A stretch of 64,000 nucleotides of DNA, from NCBI GenBank assembly GCA_028583605.1, contig CM053328.1, positions 8,758,782 to 8,822,781 of the forward strand, given 5' to 3'. Below are positions 1 through 10,197 of the stretch, in pieces; within the stretch, counting starts at the first letter, position 1; each line of letters starts with the position of its first letter. A program made the position numbers and the translations under genes. The notes under the pieces are model-generated. The model did not search any database, was not told the DNA's origin, and was given only the letters and a program-made list of their open reading frames with translations. Source of the DNA: Dastarcus helophoroides (Eukaryota; Arthropoda; Insecta; Coleoptera; Bothrideridae).

Positions 1-214
1 CGTAGACCTTTTTCTGGAGACTTTAATTTGATTTTTTTAGATTTGTTTAAAGCGTGATTAAAGCTTGAAATCTATAAATAATTAATTCATTATTTCATTA
101 ATTTTTAGTTAAAAAGCAAATTTTTCAGAGCAAAAAGGAACAATTTGAATTTTCTACTCTAATATTAACATCAAAGGTCTTTATTGCCCATTTGATACCT
201 ATGAAAGTGTCAAT

Positions 215-1015
215 TTTCGAGGTTAGCTTCCAGTCCCTAGGTCGATATTCTTCCCCAGGGCTGGACTCCTTCAGTGTGGTCTAATGGAGGCATCTCTTTG
301 AAGCCCGGGAAATGTGTTCACAGTAAAAGCTTCAATGTATCCTTCACCATTTCCTATAATTGTCCAATGGTGTTTTCTAAATAGCTTGGTTGAGTAGGTT
401 TATTTGTGGATAGGATGCTGGACTGTCTAGAAGCCTCATTGAGGTCTTCTATTCCCTAGCAGTACTTCTTCCAACTTTTATTTTTAGCGGCGTTTATAGC
501 CTTGCTATATTTTTTCTGCAGGTGTCTGAGGGTAACCTATTAATTTTCCACCCTGTTGTTTCTTGCCTTATTGAAAGCCTTTCTTACCTTTGTCCTGAGT
601 TTCACTAGGTCTTTAATCCACCAGCTGACTTCCGACTTCTGGTTTCTTTTCTTGACAGCGCAATTGTCCCCAAAGACCTTCTTAAGATTTTGTTGGATTA
701 CTCTAGCAGCTGTGTAAGCTGGAAGGGACGCGTTGCAACATACACTCTAGGGCAGCATTATACCCATTCCAGTTTGTAAGTCGAGGATTTCAACTTTGTT
801 CTGTAATCCTTTCGTGACAGAGATCTAAATCTGTGGTCTGATCCAGAAGGCTCATATGAGACCTTTCAGATCTGGACCGCATCAACGACCTTCACTGTCG
901 CCAGGGTTATGTCTATAATTTTCTGTCTTCTACAGTGCAGGAATGTAGGCTCATTACCTTGATCGAGTAAAATAAGGGGGGAATTTATGACGAGTTTCCC
1001 CTCTCTGGATAAGTA
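215..1015 (-). pseudogene. R1-like non-LTR retrotransposon ORF2 fragment
   Basis: Read on the minus strand, about 905-990 encodes the end of an apurinic-type endonuclease domain, with GNEPTF followed by a basic patch and IDITLAT, the usual C-terminal endonuclease signature of R1/I/Jockey-type elements. After it come SDHRF and, near 600-660, a linker with SWWIKDLVKLR, typical of the stretch between endonuclease and reverse transcriptase in R1-like ORF2. Stops and frame changes break it repeatedly, and no RT core is seen before the window edge. It is a dead, truncated copy, different from the Jockey-like copy at 5.4-8 kb. R1-like versus another clade is a judgement from the linker style only. 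Confidence 0.7.
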
Positions 1016-2702
1016 AATTTAAAAAAGTTTTGATCAATGGAAGGATCTTTTGCAGATATGCGTTTTGGTCATGGCAGAATACTTTGAACGTTATCAAAAT
1101 TTGGTGTAAAAATATAAATAAATAATTGAATCAGTTTTTTGGCTTGAAATAGAAGAGACCTCAATGATGAGAGTCAAAAAATGAACACTCTAAGAACTTC
1201 TACGTGAATAAAGAATAATCCATATTCCGATCACCTTGTACGGAATATCCCCCTCAAAAACAAAATAATAAAAAAATCTAATGCCAGCAACACATCAATC
1301 GAAATCGGCTTTAAAATTACGTTTACTAAGCTGGAAATTCAATAATTGTCCATTTGAAGACAAATTGATTGGGTAAAACGGTAATTCCATCTGCATAGGC
1401 CGGATTACAAGGGATCAAATCCTCTGTCTCCATGAAATAAATCTCTAAATGACAAAACAACCCAACGTGCATCGTACTACGTTGAAAAGGGTCGTAGGTC
1501 AAGCGAGTCGACTGACTGTCTCTTACTGGGGTAGACAGTAGATGGGGCTAATGGGGTATTAGACGAGTTTGGAAGCGAACATGTGGGCAGCTACCTTCCG
1601 CTCACTTCACCGCAACCCCATTTGCTCTCTAATGAAGCGCCCATGACCTCGCGACCTAAGCAGCTGAGCCATTTGTCTTACTTCGTCGAACGGACCGAGC
1701 TCGAGGAAAAGCAAAACGATGAAAAGTGAGCGCCGCGATCATGCGGAAGCCCTAAGTTGAAAGAAATGACGACAGATGACGGCGATTACCGCCCCACTCG
1801 CGAATTTATCAGGAGGTGAAAACAAATGTGGACTTTCTCTCAATGACAGTACTGACGCGAACAAGGATTGGACGTGCTGTTTAGAACTTCGGTAGTAAAA
1901 ACGAGAAAGTTATTGAACTGAAGTATACTATTGATCCGGCGCATCCACCATTTGAAAATTTCAATGTTTTCGTAAGAATTTCAATTTCTTACTGTTTTGA
2001 CTTTTTTAAAATCCTTGAATTTTTTGAAAATGTCAACATTTGTTTAATGTGTTAATTTTGTAAATTTCCTATTATTTCTGAAAATGTAGCATGACTTTGA
2101 ATTTTCGTTCAACTTGTATCCAAATCAATTTCTAATTTGTTTATTTCCCAACGTAAATTAGATCAATATAAAGTGAATAGTAATTCGAAAGTATGGGTTT
2201 ATAGAAGGTTTATTGACGAATTGGTTACTCATTTCATAAAGATTTCAATGGTCTAACTAATAACATAGATTTCTGTAGTTGCGCCTAAACTAGTAATGTT
2301 ATTGATGATAATTAGAAGCTACTGGTGGATTAAATTCGATGTCTTACTTCGTCACAAGAATAATTTCAAAGTTTGGTGGATGCACCAGAATTGCGACATA
2401 AGACCAAAACCGAAAACGTACTTAGGCTTCAGATTTCTATCGCAATCGATGGAAAAGTTTAATTTTCGTTAAAAATGTAGACTTTTTTCTGAAAATTTCG
2501 TTTTCTTCGAGATTTTGTTTCTTTTGTTTTTAATGTATTGACTTTCAAAATTTCAGTTTTTTCCAAAATTTCGATTATTTCAAAACCATAAATTTTACAA
2601 ATTTTGGCTTTTCAGAAAGTTTTGGCATTTTCAAAATTTCGAAAATTTCAGGTTTCTTTGAAAACTTGAAAAATGAAAATTTTTGCTTATGACCATTTCT
2701 TT
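1016..2702. other. Non-coding, single-copy-looking DNA with a GC-richer island
   Basis: No gene is supported. About 1430-1900 is much richer in G and C than its surroundings, has no long ORF and shows no repeat relationship to the rest of the window, so it could be a conserved regulatory island or the remains of an old exon. From about 1950 onward the sequence grades into the T-run/AAAATTTC quasi-repeat found throughout the window. The short minus-strand ORF at 2575-2772 is made of quasi-repeat plus foldback repeat and is not a gene. Confidence 0.4.
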
Positions 2703-2874
2703 TTTTGGTTGAACGGACTGGTCCTTGGTTATCTTCGAAAATTAAAATACAAATACAAAAGGTTGTTATCATCTTCAGACAAGATAATAGCTTGGCTATC
2801 GAAACGCGTTAGAGCACACTTTGTTGTGTTTTTTAATCTTTCTTGATTTCAGGGAACAAGATTTGTATTTCAAT
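2703..2874. repeat. Foldback repeat family B, copy 1
   Basis: This copy has the outer end of the family (GAACGGACTGGTCCTTGG, 2711-2728), a shortened left half, and a right half running from GATAATAGC through GAAACGCGTTAGAG to the AACAAGATTTGTATTTCAA end. The left half is the reverse complement of the family's right half but has lost most of its middle. The CTGAAGA box seen in better copies is altered here to CAGACAAGA. Confidence 0.8.
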
Positions 2875-3110
2875 GACCAATTTTTTTTAAAAAGGTAATT
2901 TTTTTTGCAAACTTCGATATTTATTTTATTAACGAGATATGTATATACTTTTTGGAAAATTTCAAAGTTTTCGTAAGAATTTCAATTTCTTACTCTTTCG
3001 ACTTTTTTTTTAAATGTAAGGCTTTTGCTCCAATATTTTAAGTACTCCATATTACACCTATTTCCAAAATTTTAATCAAAAATTTAGGCTGATTTCGGAA
3101 GTATGAACTT

Positions 3111-3610
3111 ATCTGGTAATTTTTTTTTAATATATGTTCATACATGTTTATTAATTTTATTTAACATTTGCTCTGTCCAGTTTGAAAATATTTAAATTTT
3201 TATTCTTTGTTGACAATATTCTAAAACAGTTTCTGAAATATGACTACGTGATATTTAAATTTATTTAAAACGTCACCTCATGACAGTGGACAAAATAGGG
3301 GGTTAGTTTATTTTACATAGAATAGAAAAAATGACAAATAGAAGAACGAAATTAGATATGAAAAAAAAAATTGTGTTGTTTTGATAAATTATGAAAATAT
3401 AAAAATTACATAAAAAAGGTTGTAGCACTGGACATCGATGTTTTGCACTCATTTGAGCTCGTTAGCAGTGCTTAACATAGAAAGGGAACAATGAGGAAGA
3501 AATTCTTGAAAATAAAAATTTTAAAAATATATAAGAATATTTTTTTGGTAAAAATTTAAATATTTGATGCTCGATCCGGTCAAAAAGAGTTCACCATAAA
3601 GAATATATAT
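3111..3610 (-). repeat. Interspersed repeat family A, copy 1
   Basis: This non-coding repeat is recognised because several blocks recur elsewhere in order: ATTTAACATTTGCTCTGTCC with the following AGTTTGAAAATATTTAAA near 3158-3195 (again near 11465), the CATGACAGTGGACAAAATAG block at 3281-3300 (again near 29523), the CGATGTTTTGC to CTCGTTAGCAGTG block at 3436-3470 (again near 29717-29750), and the CGGTCAAAAAGAGTTCACCAT end near 3576-3596 (again near 11554 and, inverted, near 48070). The ends are not exactly defined. It carries the ribozyme-like structure listed separately. Confidence 0.65.
3424..3472 (-). ncRNA. Hammerhead-ribozyme-like element, family A copy 1 (core-mutated)
   Basis: On the minus strand the parts are in hammerhead type I order. 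Stem I is a perfect 7-bp helix, AGCACTG (3472-3466) with CAGTGCT (3430-3424). Next comes CUAACGA (3465-3459), one base from the CUGANGA box, then a partly paired stem II, AAAA where GAAA is expected (3444-3441), the fully self-complementary stem III ACATCGATGT, and C (3431) at the cleavage position after GU. Both departures from the core are G to A, at core positions G5 and G12, so this copy is predicted inactive. The exact geometry, with stem I closing directly on the cleavage C and on the first core base, argues against chance. See the intact copy near 29.7 kb. Confidence 0.6.
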
Positions 3611-4088
3611 ATTTCGGCTTCGAAAATTTTGACTTTTATTAGAATATTGAAAACTCTCCAATTTTTGAGCATTCAGAATATATTTCAAAATTTTAGGTTT
3701 CTTGAAGAGTTCGAATTTTTTTGCTAATTTTTTTATATTTTCAGAATTCTTTAATTTTTTAATTCTAATGTAGACCTTTACAAAATTTTGAATATATTTT
3801 TCAGTTATAACTATACAGTTTCAAATTTTTGGAAAAATTTTTCTTTTTTTAAAAAATTAGCGTATTTTAACAATTTGAAGCTTTTTGAAATTTTGCCTTA
3901 ATGTAAAATTTTTTTGAATATTTCGTCTATTTCTTAAAATTTTGAAAAATGTAAGATATTGAATAATATCAAAATTTTAATTAATTTTCAGTATTTCGGT
4001 TTTTTTCTGGAAGTTTTGGTTTTTCCTCAAACTCTTTTAGTATTTTTACTTTTCTTTTAAATAACCACCATTTAAAAATGTAACAGAA
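3611..4088. repeat. AT-rich quasi-repeat block
   Basis: Degenerate runs of T alternating with AAAATTT or AATTTTGA blocks, with no ORF longer than chance and no TE domain. Same texture as the blocks at 10.2-14.9, 18.2-20.2 and 53-55.6 kb. Confidence 0.6.
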
Positions 4089-4307
4089 ATTGAAATACAA
4101 ATCTTGTGCCCTAAAACCAAGAAAAATTAAAAAAACACAACAGAGGTTGCTCTAACCCGTTTCATTAGCCAAGCTATCATCTTCAGAGAGATATCGCGTT
4201 AGAGCAACCTCTATTGTGTTTTTTAATATTTTTTGATTTCAGGGGACAAGATTTGTATTTTAATTTTTGAAGATAACCAAGGATCTGTCCGTTCAACCAA
4301 AAAAAAA
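4089..4307. repeat. Foldback repeat family B, copy 2 (palindromic)
   Basis: This is a near-complete two-armed copy. The left arm starts GAAATACAAATCTTG and runs inward through ACAACAGAGGTTGCTCTAAC; the right arm mirrors it, AGAGCAACCTCTATTGTG outward to ACAAGATTTGTATTTTAAT and AAGATAACCAAGG. The centre keeps a CTTCAGAGAGATA joint. In the left arm, read on the minus strand, the hammerhead-like motif is degraded (GAAACGCG has become GAAACGGG and the stem II partner is changed). Confidence 0.85.
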
Positions 4308-4895
4308 TTGCATTTTTAAAAAATTTTTACCTTTTATAAATGGTCGACTTTTCCGAAGTTCCAGCCTTTTTAAAAAGTTAACATTTATTAAAAATTATAA
4401 CTTTTTAAAAATTCTGGTTCTTGCAGATTTTGTTTATTTTTTAACCATTTTTCAAAATTACAACTTTCCTTGCAAACTTACGATATTTTTCTGAAAATTT
4501 CGAATTGATTTGAAAATTTCGATTATTTAAGTCGTGATGTTTTTTAAAATGTCGATTTTTCATAATTACGAATTCACTGAATATTTCAACTTTTGTAATA
4601 ATTTTAGCGTTTCGTCAACATAGAGACTCTTAAAAAAGTTTTTTGGTTTTACCAATTGGAGTTTTGCAAAAATTTCTGGATTTTGACATTTTATAAAATT
4701 CCGAATTCTTTAAATATTTTAACTTTGCTAATGATTTTAACGTTTCGTCAACATAGAGACTCTTAAAAAATTTTCTAATTTAAAAATTTAAAGGCATTTC
4801 AGCTTTATAAATTTTGATATTTTCCCAAAATTTTGATGATTTTGGAAAATAGTTCAGAATTTTTAAAATTTTATTAATGCTTGAAATTTCAAATA
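4308..4895. repeat. AT-rich quasi-repeat block with a local duplication
   Basis: T-run/AAATTTCGA texture. A short direct duplication stands out: the GTTTCGTCAACATAGAGACTC block followed by TTAAAAAA occurs at about 4610 and again at about 4741, roughly 131 bp apart. The ORF at 4267-4494 is low-complexity and not credible as a gene. Confidence 0.5.
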
Positions 4896-5008
4896 GAGAG
4901 ATATCTCCCTGAAGATGATAGCTTGGCTATCGAATCGTGTAAGCAATCTTTGTTGTGTTTCAGGGGACAAGATTTGTATTTCAATTTTTAAAGATAACCA
5001 AGAACCAA
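4896..5008. repeat. Foldback repeat family B, copy 3 (half copy)
   Basis: Single-armed copy. It contains CTCC (4905-4908), CTGAAGA (4909-4915), the extra T (4916), stem II GATAGC/GCTATC (4917-4922 with 4926-4931) and GAAT in place of GAAA, then a shortened outer part with GGGGACAAGATTTGTATTTC and AAGATAACCAAG. Stem II is perfect, but the GAAA box and the ACGCGT stem III have decayed. Confidence 0.8.
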
Positions 5009-5243
5009 GAAGAATATATATAAAAATTCGATTATATTACATTTTTAGAAATGTTGACTTGTCCCTCTAAATTGGCTTTCTTTTATACAGTACGAAGTTT
5101 TATTTTGCACGAAGGAACCAACCCACAAAAACAAAAAATTTCAATAGATAAGTTTTTTTTTGATAAAGTGTAAGTATAAATACATTTTTTGTACATATTT
5201 TGTCAAAAAATATTACCCAATATTCATAAATATTAAACGTAAT

Positions 5244-5339
5244 TAACGATTAAAAAGCAAGAGATACTAAAAATTTCACAATGTTTCGATAAATATTTAC
5301 TAACACCGGACCAGGTTTCGCATTACTGCATCATCCGCT
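5244..5339. repeat. Small foldback family C, partial copy
   Basis: The run from AACGATTAAAAAGC through CACAATGTTTCGATAAATAT to AACACCGGACCAGG and ATTACTGCATCATC matches the reverse complement of the right arm and loop of the complete copy at 33129-33292. Only one arm plus loop is present. No coding content. Confidence 0.7.
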
Positions 5340-5410
5340 TGTTATACCAGCAATAAGTAAGGGTTGGAAATATCAGTTAGTTATAATGTATTTATATCTA
5401 CTGGTACTTT

Positions 5411-5720
5411 ATAAATTAGTGACAGATTTGGCACGCATCTTCGAAATAAACAATAACAATGTTATTGTAGCCGGAGACCTTAATGCCAAAAACGTCGAGT
5501 GGGGCAGCAAAGCCAACAACAAAAACGGGAGGACACTTTAAAGGTTCACAGCACAGAACGGAATCGATGTAATGGCTCCAGAAGAATCAATCGATCATCA
5601 TCTCGCCACAGGAATACCAGATGTCTTGAACGTTGCACTGATGAAGGATGTTCGATACACTGTTGAGTCAACATCAGTTAGTGAGCTCAGCTCGGACCAC
5701 AACCCAGTGAATTATGACCA
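5411..5720 (+). pseudogene. Endonuclease domain of the Jockey-like element (fragment)
   Basis: Translation from about 5411 gives VIVAGDLNAKNVEWGS, the GDxNAKH-type motif of the apurinic-like endonuclease that nicks target DNA, then a GR motif, a central MAPEE segment, IPDVLNVAL and ELSSDHNPV. The SDH near the end is the conserved catalytic/structural triplet of the family. A TAA stop interrupts it near 5540 and the frame is lost near 5711. The N-terminal third of the domain is missing. Confidence 0.8.
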
Positions 5721-7687
5721 TCGGAGATGATCGTGGACCCAAGCCTTCAGGGACCTGCAAGAAAGCAAACTGGACACAGTTCAGGGAGTTTCTAGCAGCA
5801 AAGTTGGAAGAGCCTGGAGAGATCAACACAAACGATGACATCAACGCAGCGGTGAAAGGACTGGAAATCACCATAACAGATTTAATTCTGGCAGTGACCA
5901 AAACTTTCCGGCGTATAGAAAGAAGGAAGACACTGCCAAATCACTTGATGGAGCTGATTAGAAGGAAAAATCGTACCAGAAAGAGAGCAAGACGGATCCA
6001 ATCTGCAAGCAGATAAGGCGGAAGTCAATAGGATCATCCACGAGCTTAGGTATAAGCTCCGAGAGCACCAAATTTTTAAGTGTCAGGAACACCTTAGAAA
6101 TTGCAACCTCGAAACTCCATCAAATCTCTGGCGCACAGCCAAAGCTCTAAGAGGAGATAAGAAACCTATGTCACCGATACACGGACCTCAAGGAATGGCT
6201 TACTCAGATCAGGATAAGGCCGCAGCTTTCGCTGAGACCTTTGAACGTCACTGTCAGGCCACACTTGAAGAAGTGGACTTAGACTTCGTAGAGGAGGTGA
6301 AAGAAGGGGTTTAAGTTCTTAAGAAGGAAGTGTTGGAAGAAGACGACCTCATTCAATCGATTAACGAGGAGGAAATCTAAAGCTTTCTGCTTAAGCTAAA
6401 CGTCAAAAAGTCTCCAGGTCCAGACGAAATTCCAAACCAAGCTCTGAAGTCTTTTTCGGACCAAGCTGTCAAATACTTTAAAGCAATAGTCAATTCCATG
6501 TTTGAGTACCGGTATTTTCCCACAAGATGGAAGACTGCAAACGTTATCTTCATTCCTAAATTAGGTAAGGATGGGAAATTTTCCCAAAATTACAGGCCAA
6601 TCAGCCTCTTATCCAACTTGGGTAAGTTGGTGGAAAGGATTTTGAGGAAGCGTCTGCAGAATACTATCAGCGATCGCAACATCATTCCTAAGGAACAATT
6701 TGGGTTCCAACCTATGCATTTTACCTCAGACCAGCTGCCGAGAGTGGTTGAAACAATCACTCAACGCATAAACTGAAACCAGGTAGTTAATGCTATATTT
6801 TTCGATATCTCCGAGGCATTTGACACAGTTTGGCTCCAAAGACTAGTCTACAAGATGCACCAGTTTGGAATACCTCTAACAACGGTTTAAATGGTAAGCT
6901 CGTACCTGGACCAGCGCTCATTCAGAGCAAAGGTGGGACGGGAGCTATCAAACCAGTTTAGGCTACAGTATAAGGTGCCTCGAGGCTCCTCCTTGTCACC
7001 TCTGCTGTATTTTCTGTTCACAGCAGACATCCCTAGAACCAATCCAACAATCGATCATACCTTATTGGCAACTTATGCAGACGACATAGCATTGGTGGCG
7101 TACTCTTACAGTCCAGAGTTGCTTACCAGACGACTTCAGGAGGCAACAGACAGTCTACTAGATAACTTCGGTCAATGGAGAATCCAAGTCAACGCAGACA
7201 AGACCCAAGCAGTCTTTTTCATTAGAGAAAGACTCCAACCATATGGACATGTAAATGTTCATGGGCAAAACGTCGACTGGAGACTTCAGGCAAAGTATCT
7301 AGGTGTGATTCTTGATGAAATACTTACACTCCAGGCACACATCGATTATGCAGTGTCCAAAGCCAAAATGCTGAAGGGACTGCTGCAAGTGATGATTGGT
7401 AGAAATAGTAACCTATCCATTAGACGTAAAGTGTTACTCTACAAATCAATCATAAGACCAGCAATGACCTATGCATCTGTAGCTTGGTCACGACGGATAA
7501 TCAGATGAAGAAACTCCAGGTGCTACAGAACGTCTTTTTAAGACAAGCCATGGATGCTCCATGGTTTGTGAGAAACAATCAACTCCAAAGGGAAGCTAAA
7601 CTACCTTTGTTAAGAGATTTTTTTAGGGAAATTAATTCCAGGGTGATGGTGAGAGCGAAAACAAATCCCAACGAACTAGTTCGATAG
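5714..7687 (+). pseudogene. Reverse transcriptase region of the Jockey-like element
   Basis: The linker (from 5714) changes frame near 6010 and then reads KKSPGPDEIP near 6405, NYRPISLLSNLGKLVERIL near 6588, FFDISEAFDTVW near 6800 (motif A), VPRGSSLSPLL near 6977 (motif B) and TYADDIALVA at 7071-7100, where the catalytic YADD (7074-7085) is intact. In-frame stops occur at 6774 (TGA) and 6888 (TAA), others upstream, and a frameshift near 7490 moves the C-terminal part, which carries a conserved APWFVRN. The product would copy element RNA at a nicked target, but this copy cannot make it whole. Confidence 0.85.
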
Positions 7688-7747
7688 GTAGTCGATTACG
7701 ATCCAAACGTCCCAACCAGGATTAGGAGACCAAGGATGGTCCTCTAG

Positions 7748-7983
7748 GCTACGACTTCCATTTCGGAAATTTTTATTTTGTTTGTTTCTTATGTTTCAGG
7801 CAAAAGAGCTTACAATAATGCTCCAGCACTATTGTACTGTTCCGACGGAGAGATTGGGGGCCAAGGGCCCGGCCCGAAGAAGTAGGGGTTTTTAGTCGGT
7901 ACCCGTAGTTTAAGCAGAAGTCCGACACTATCTGGGTACCTTCCCAGATGGCTTTAACGAATGTTTTCCTGCTTTAAAAAAAA
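7748..7983 (+). other. 3' untranslated region and A-run of the Jockey-like element
   Basis: GC-richer than the flanks, with ACGGAGAGATTGGGGGCC, GGTACCCGTAG and GGTACCTTCCCAG blocks, ending in GCTTT and an A-run. This is the normal place for the 3' end recognised by the element's own reverse transcriptase. The exact end is taken as the A-run. Confidence 0.6.
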
Positions 7984-8480
7984 ACTATCGACAATTCAAT
8001 AACTTTTTTTTTGGGGGGAGGTTACATTCTACAAAAAGTTGTCCAATTATAACTTGCTACAAAAAATTTTCATTCAAAAATGTGTTGTTTTTAACTATGA
8101 CAATTAAGATAAAATAGTTTAAACTCATTCTCAGAAAAGGTTGAAATTTTAAGCTGAAAATATCGAAAATTTAAAGCAACCGAGGTTTTAATAAGAAAAC
8201 TTTCTCATCTTTTCTTAAAAAGTTGCGAGGAAGAAATTTATTTTCGAAGTAAAAATATCTCAAACGAAATTGAAATTAAAATGTTTATTTATCCATTCGC
8301 CTTGCAAAATTTTACGATTTACACAAGGAAAATGTCCTGGAAGAACATATTTAAAATATATTAGCAACCTAATTTTTTTTTAAAAAGGGGTCCACACTTT
8401 TTCGTAGAAGTATGTATTAATTTACAAGGTTCTATGAAGCCCACAGATGAAAGTTGAACAATTTCTAGGTCAAACATGAT
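7984..8480. other. AT-rich non-coding DNA
   Basis: No gene, repeat family or RNA structure recognised. Short poly-T and GAAATTTT runs only. Confidence 0.4.
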
Positions 8481-8482
8481 CG

Positions 8483-8731
8483 TTAAAATGCATGGTCTGT
8501 CACCAGTGATGGGAAATTTCTCCATTTTATAAGTTCAGGTATAAAAAGCTTTCGAATTCCTGCAGGAATCCCGTTTGAGACAGAACCTGTTATCCCGATG
8601 ATGTCAAAGGGAGTATGTGGAGCGTTTAAGGGCGGGTTAGAACGTATGTTTACGTCGTCGTAGTCGAAGGCAAGATGGAAAACACAATCTGGGGGCTCTA
8701 TTCCTAAACCTTTACACGCCACGTACTGTAA
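8483..8731 (-). CDS. Exon-like ORF of unknown function (weak candidate)
   Basis: On the minus strand an open frame of about 80 codons runs to a TAA at 8483. It can be read back past its first ATG to a possible splice acceptor, TTACAG, just upstream of 8731. Its base composition is clearly less AT-rich than the flanks and the translation (starting ACKGLGIEPPDCVF, with FDYDDVN and PHTPFDIIG) is not low-complexity, unlike most ORFs here. I do not recognise any family. It could be a terminal exon of a host gene, an old TE scrap or chance. No donor site or neighbouring exon was identified. Confidence 0.22.
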   Translation of the reverse strand, partial: LQYVACKGLGIEPPDCVFHLAFDYDDVNIRSNPPLNAPHTPFDIIGITGSVSNGIPAGIRKLFIPELIKWRNFPSLVTDHAF

Positions 8732-9430
8732 TCATGGTTCCATCAATCTGCTACACATCGAACTTTCGGAAGCGATTGATTGCTGTTTGTAGCCTAAACT
8801 TTGATCATGGCTCCCATTATCCGATACCTTTTAATCCCCTCCAATTTATTTAATTAGTTGCCCGGTTGATTGATAATAATTAGAGCTGGATTGCGTTTTA
8901 CTGCCATTAAGTATCTACACTACTACGAATCGATGATACATATGAATGCATATGCGAAAATTAAACTAAAAATATGCAAATTTCATCAACAATTTTTGAC
9001 TGTAGATTCAGGATTACAAATAGATAGGTTTCACAGAAAAGTTTTATAAACAATATTTAGTTTCCGAATTATAAGTTTTCAAATCTGTCGAGAAAAAAGA
9101 AATTAATAACTCCACAACTCACCGTATCGTTCGTGTAGAAATATGAAATTTACGTTTAGACTACAGTTTCTTAACTTGACATGAATCCCCAAGGGGTCCG
9201 TTATCATAAGTGTCTGGGGTCAATCTTGTTCTCGAAATTTGGATCTTTTTTTTGAAACTTTGGGTTTTTGAAACTTTCCATTTTTACCTTAGAAATCATT
9301 TTTTTCTCGAAGTTTAATATTTTTCCGAAAACCCGTTTTGTGTTTTCGAAATTTTGCTCATCACAAAATCTGATTCTTCATGTTTCGGAAAATCTAAGTT
9401 TTTCCAAAAAAAATGTTTTTGCCCAAAATG
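8732..9430. other. Single-copy-looking non-coding DNA
   Basis: About 8740-8950 contains TTTATTTAATTAGTTGCC and TGATTGATAATAATTAG, homeodomain-type AT cores in mixed-complexity sequence that matches nothing else in the window. It could be an enhancer-like island, but that is only inference. From about 9230 the quasi-repeat texture returns. The overlapping opposite-strand ORFs at 9268-9541 are judged chance. Confidence 0.35.
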
Positions 9431-9439
9431 TAATTGAGT

Positions 9440-9600
9440 GGAGATGCAGAAGATAGTTAGATATTTTGAAAACATCGATGTATCGTTTGTAAACATCGAT
9501 GTTACAACATCGACGCTAAAGCAAAAAAAAAATCGATACATCGTTCAGTTTATAAACAATGTTAGAAAAATCGATGTATCGCATTGCGATAGAATTAGTG
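9440..9600. repeat. ATCGATGTATCG-rich dispersed repeat, copy 1
   Basis: Multiple alternating copies of CATCGATGTATCG and its complement CGATACATCG occur within about 160 bp, so the stretch can fold on itself repeatedly. Similar stretches lie near 15655-15760 and 56705-56810; the latter two are followed by a CCCTATGT end. This suggests a short non-autonomous DNA transposon (hAT-like ends are possible) but no terminal inverted repeat pair or target duplication was established. Confidence 0.5.
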
Positions 9601-9868
9601 TCATTTGTTGCATAGAATTGAAGAAACAAACGACCACTAGTGATCCGGTGGCAGCAACGTATATTTAACAAATTGATGCCACAGATATACAAACAGTATA
9701 ATTATGTGAAAATTAATAGTTAAGATGTTTTTCATATGCAATCACTAAAAATGCCCAAATTTTGAAAGAAAAATGTAAATTTTTAAAAAAGTTTTGTATT
9801 AACTTTTAAAATTCGAAAATATAAACAAGATTCTCTAAAATTTCGATTTTAAATTCACAATTATTTAT

Positions 9869-10197
9869 TGTTGCGCGTTATCGGTTCGAAGAATAATAGG
9901 CCGTGAATTGTAACCACTTTATTTCCAAACTGAACTCGGAACACTACAATTGTAATTCACTTACTGTTTAATTAAGCAAATTATTTATTAACTAACTCAC
10001 TCCCCCTGAGGAAAAAGCCTTATATAGCCTTATATAGGTCCCGCTTCGGGTTCTAGAAGGAACGAGCAGATAAGACTTATTGTTTGTCGAAATTGCTGGG
10101 ATGCCTATCTGTCGTTTGATTTATTATCCCGGCCGCTTCCCTTTATCAAATTTTCTAGAAAATTCCTAGCTAAATTTTATAAGTACACTTCGTTACA
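9869..10197 (-). mobile_element. Solo LTR of a Ty3/gypsy element related to the one at 57-61 kb
   Basis: The 329-bp segment begins TG and ends CA and is flanked on both sides by TTAT (9865-9868 and 10198-10201), a 4-bp target duplication as expected for this superfamily. It shares ordered blocks with the LTR at 60918-61288: TTATCGGTTC, AACTCGG, AGATAAG then CTTAT, GCCTATCTG versus GCTTATCTACC, CGGCCGCTT, TATCA, and a GTTACA end. No internal region is present. It is therefore the product of LTR-LTR recombination of an integrated element. Transcription in the intact element would run leftward. Confidence 0.85.

Larger units (their letters stand above)
5411..7983 (+). mobile_element. Jockey-clade-like non-LTR retrotransposon, 5'-truncated and decayed
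   Basis: The order is endonuclease, linker, reverse transcriptase, C-terminal ORF2 tail, 3' untranslated region and a short A-run (about 7976-7984), all on the plus strand. No ORF1 (gag-like) precedes it, so it is probably 5' truncated, the usual outcome of incomplete target-primed reverse transcription. Stops and frameshifts make it non-functional, but the RT catalytic motif survives. It is followed by ordinary AT-rich DNA. Jockey is preferred over R1 because of the endonuclease ending ELSSDHNPV and the RT tail with APWFVRN; a tree would be needed to settle the clade. Confidence 0.85.

Noticed and set aside
1395..1440. tRNA or tRNA-derived SINE internal promoter (GGGATCAAATCC box-like word)
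   Set aside because: No A-box at the right distance and no cloverleaf could be drawn.
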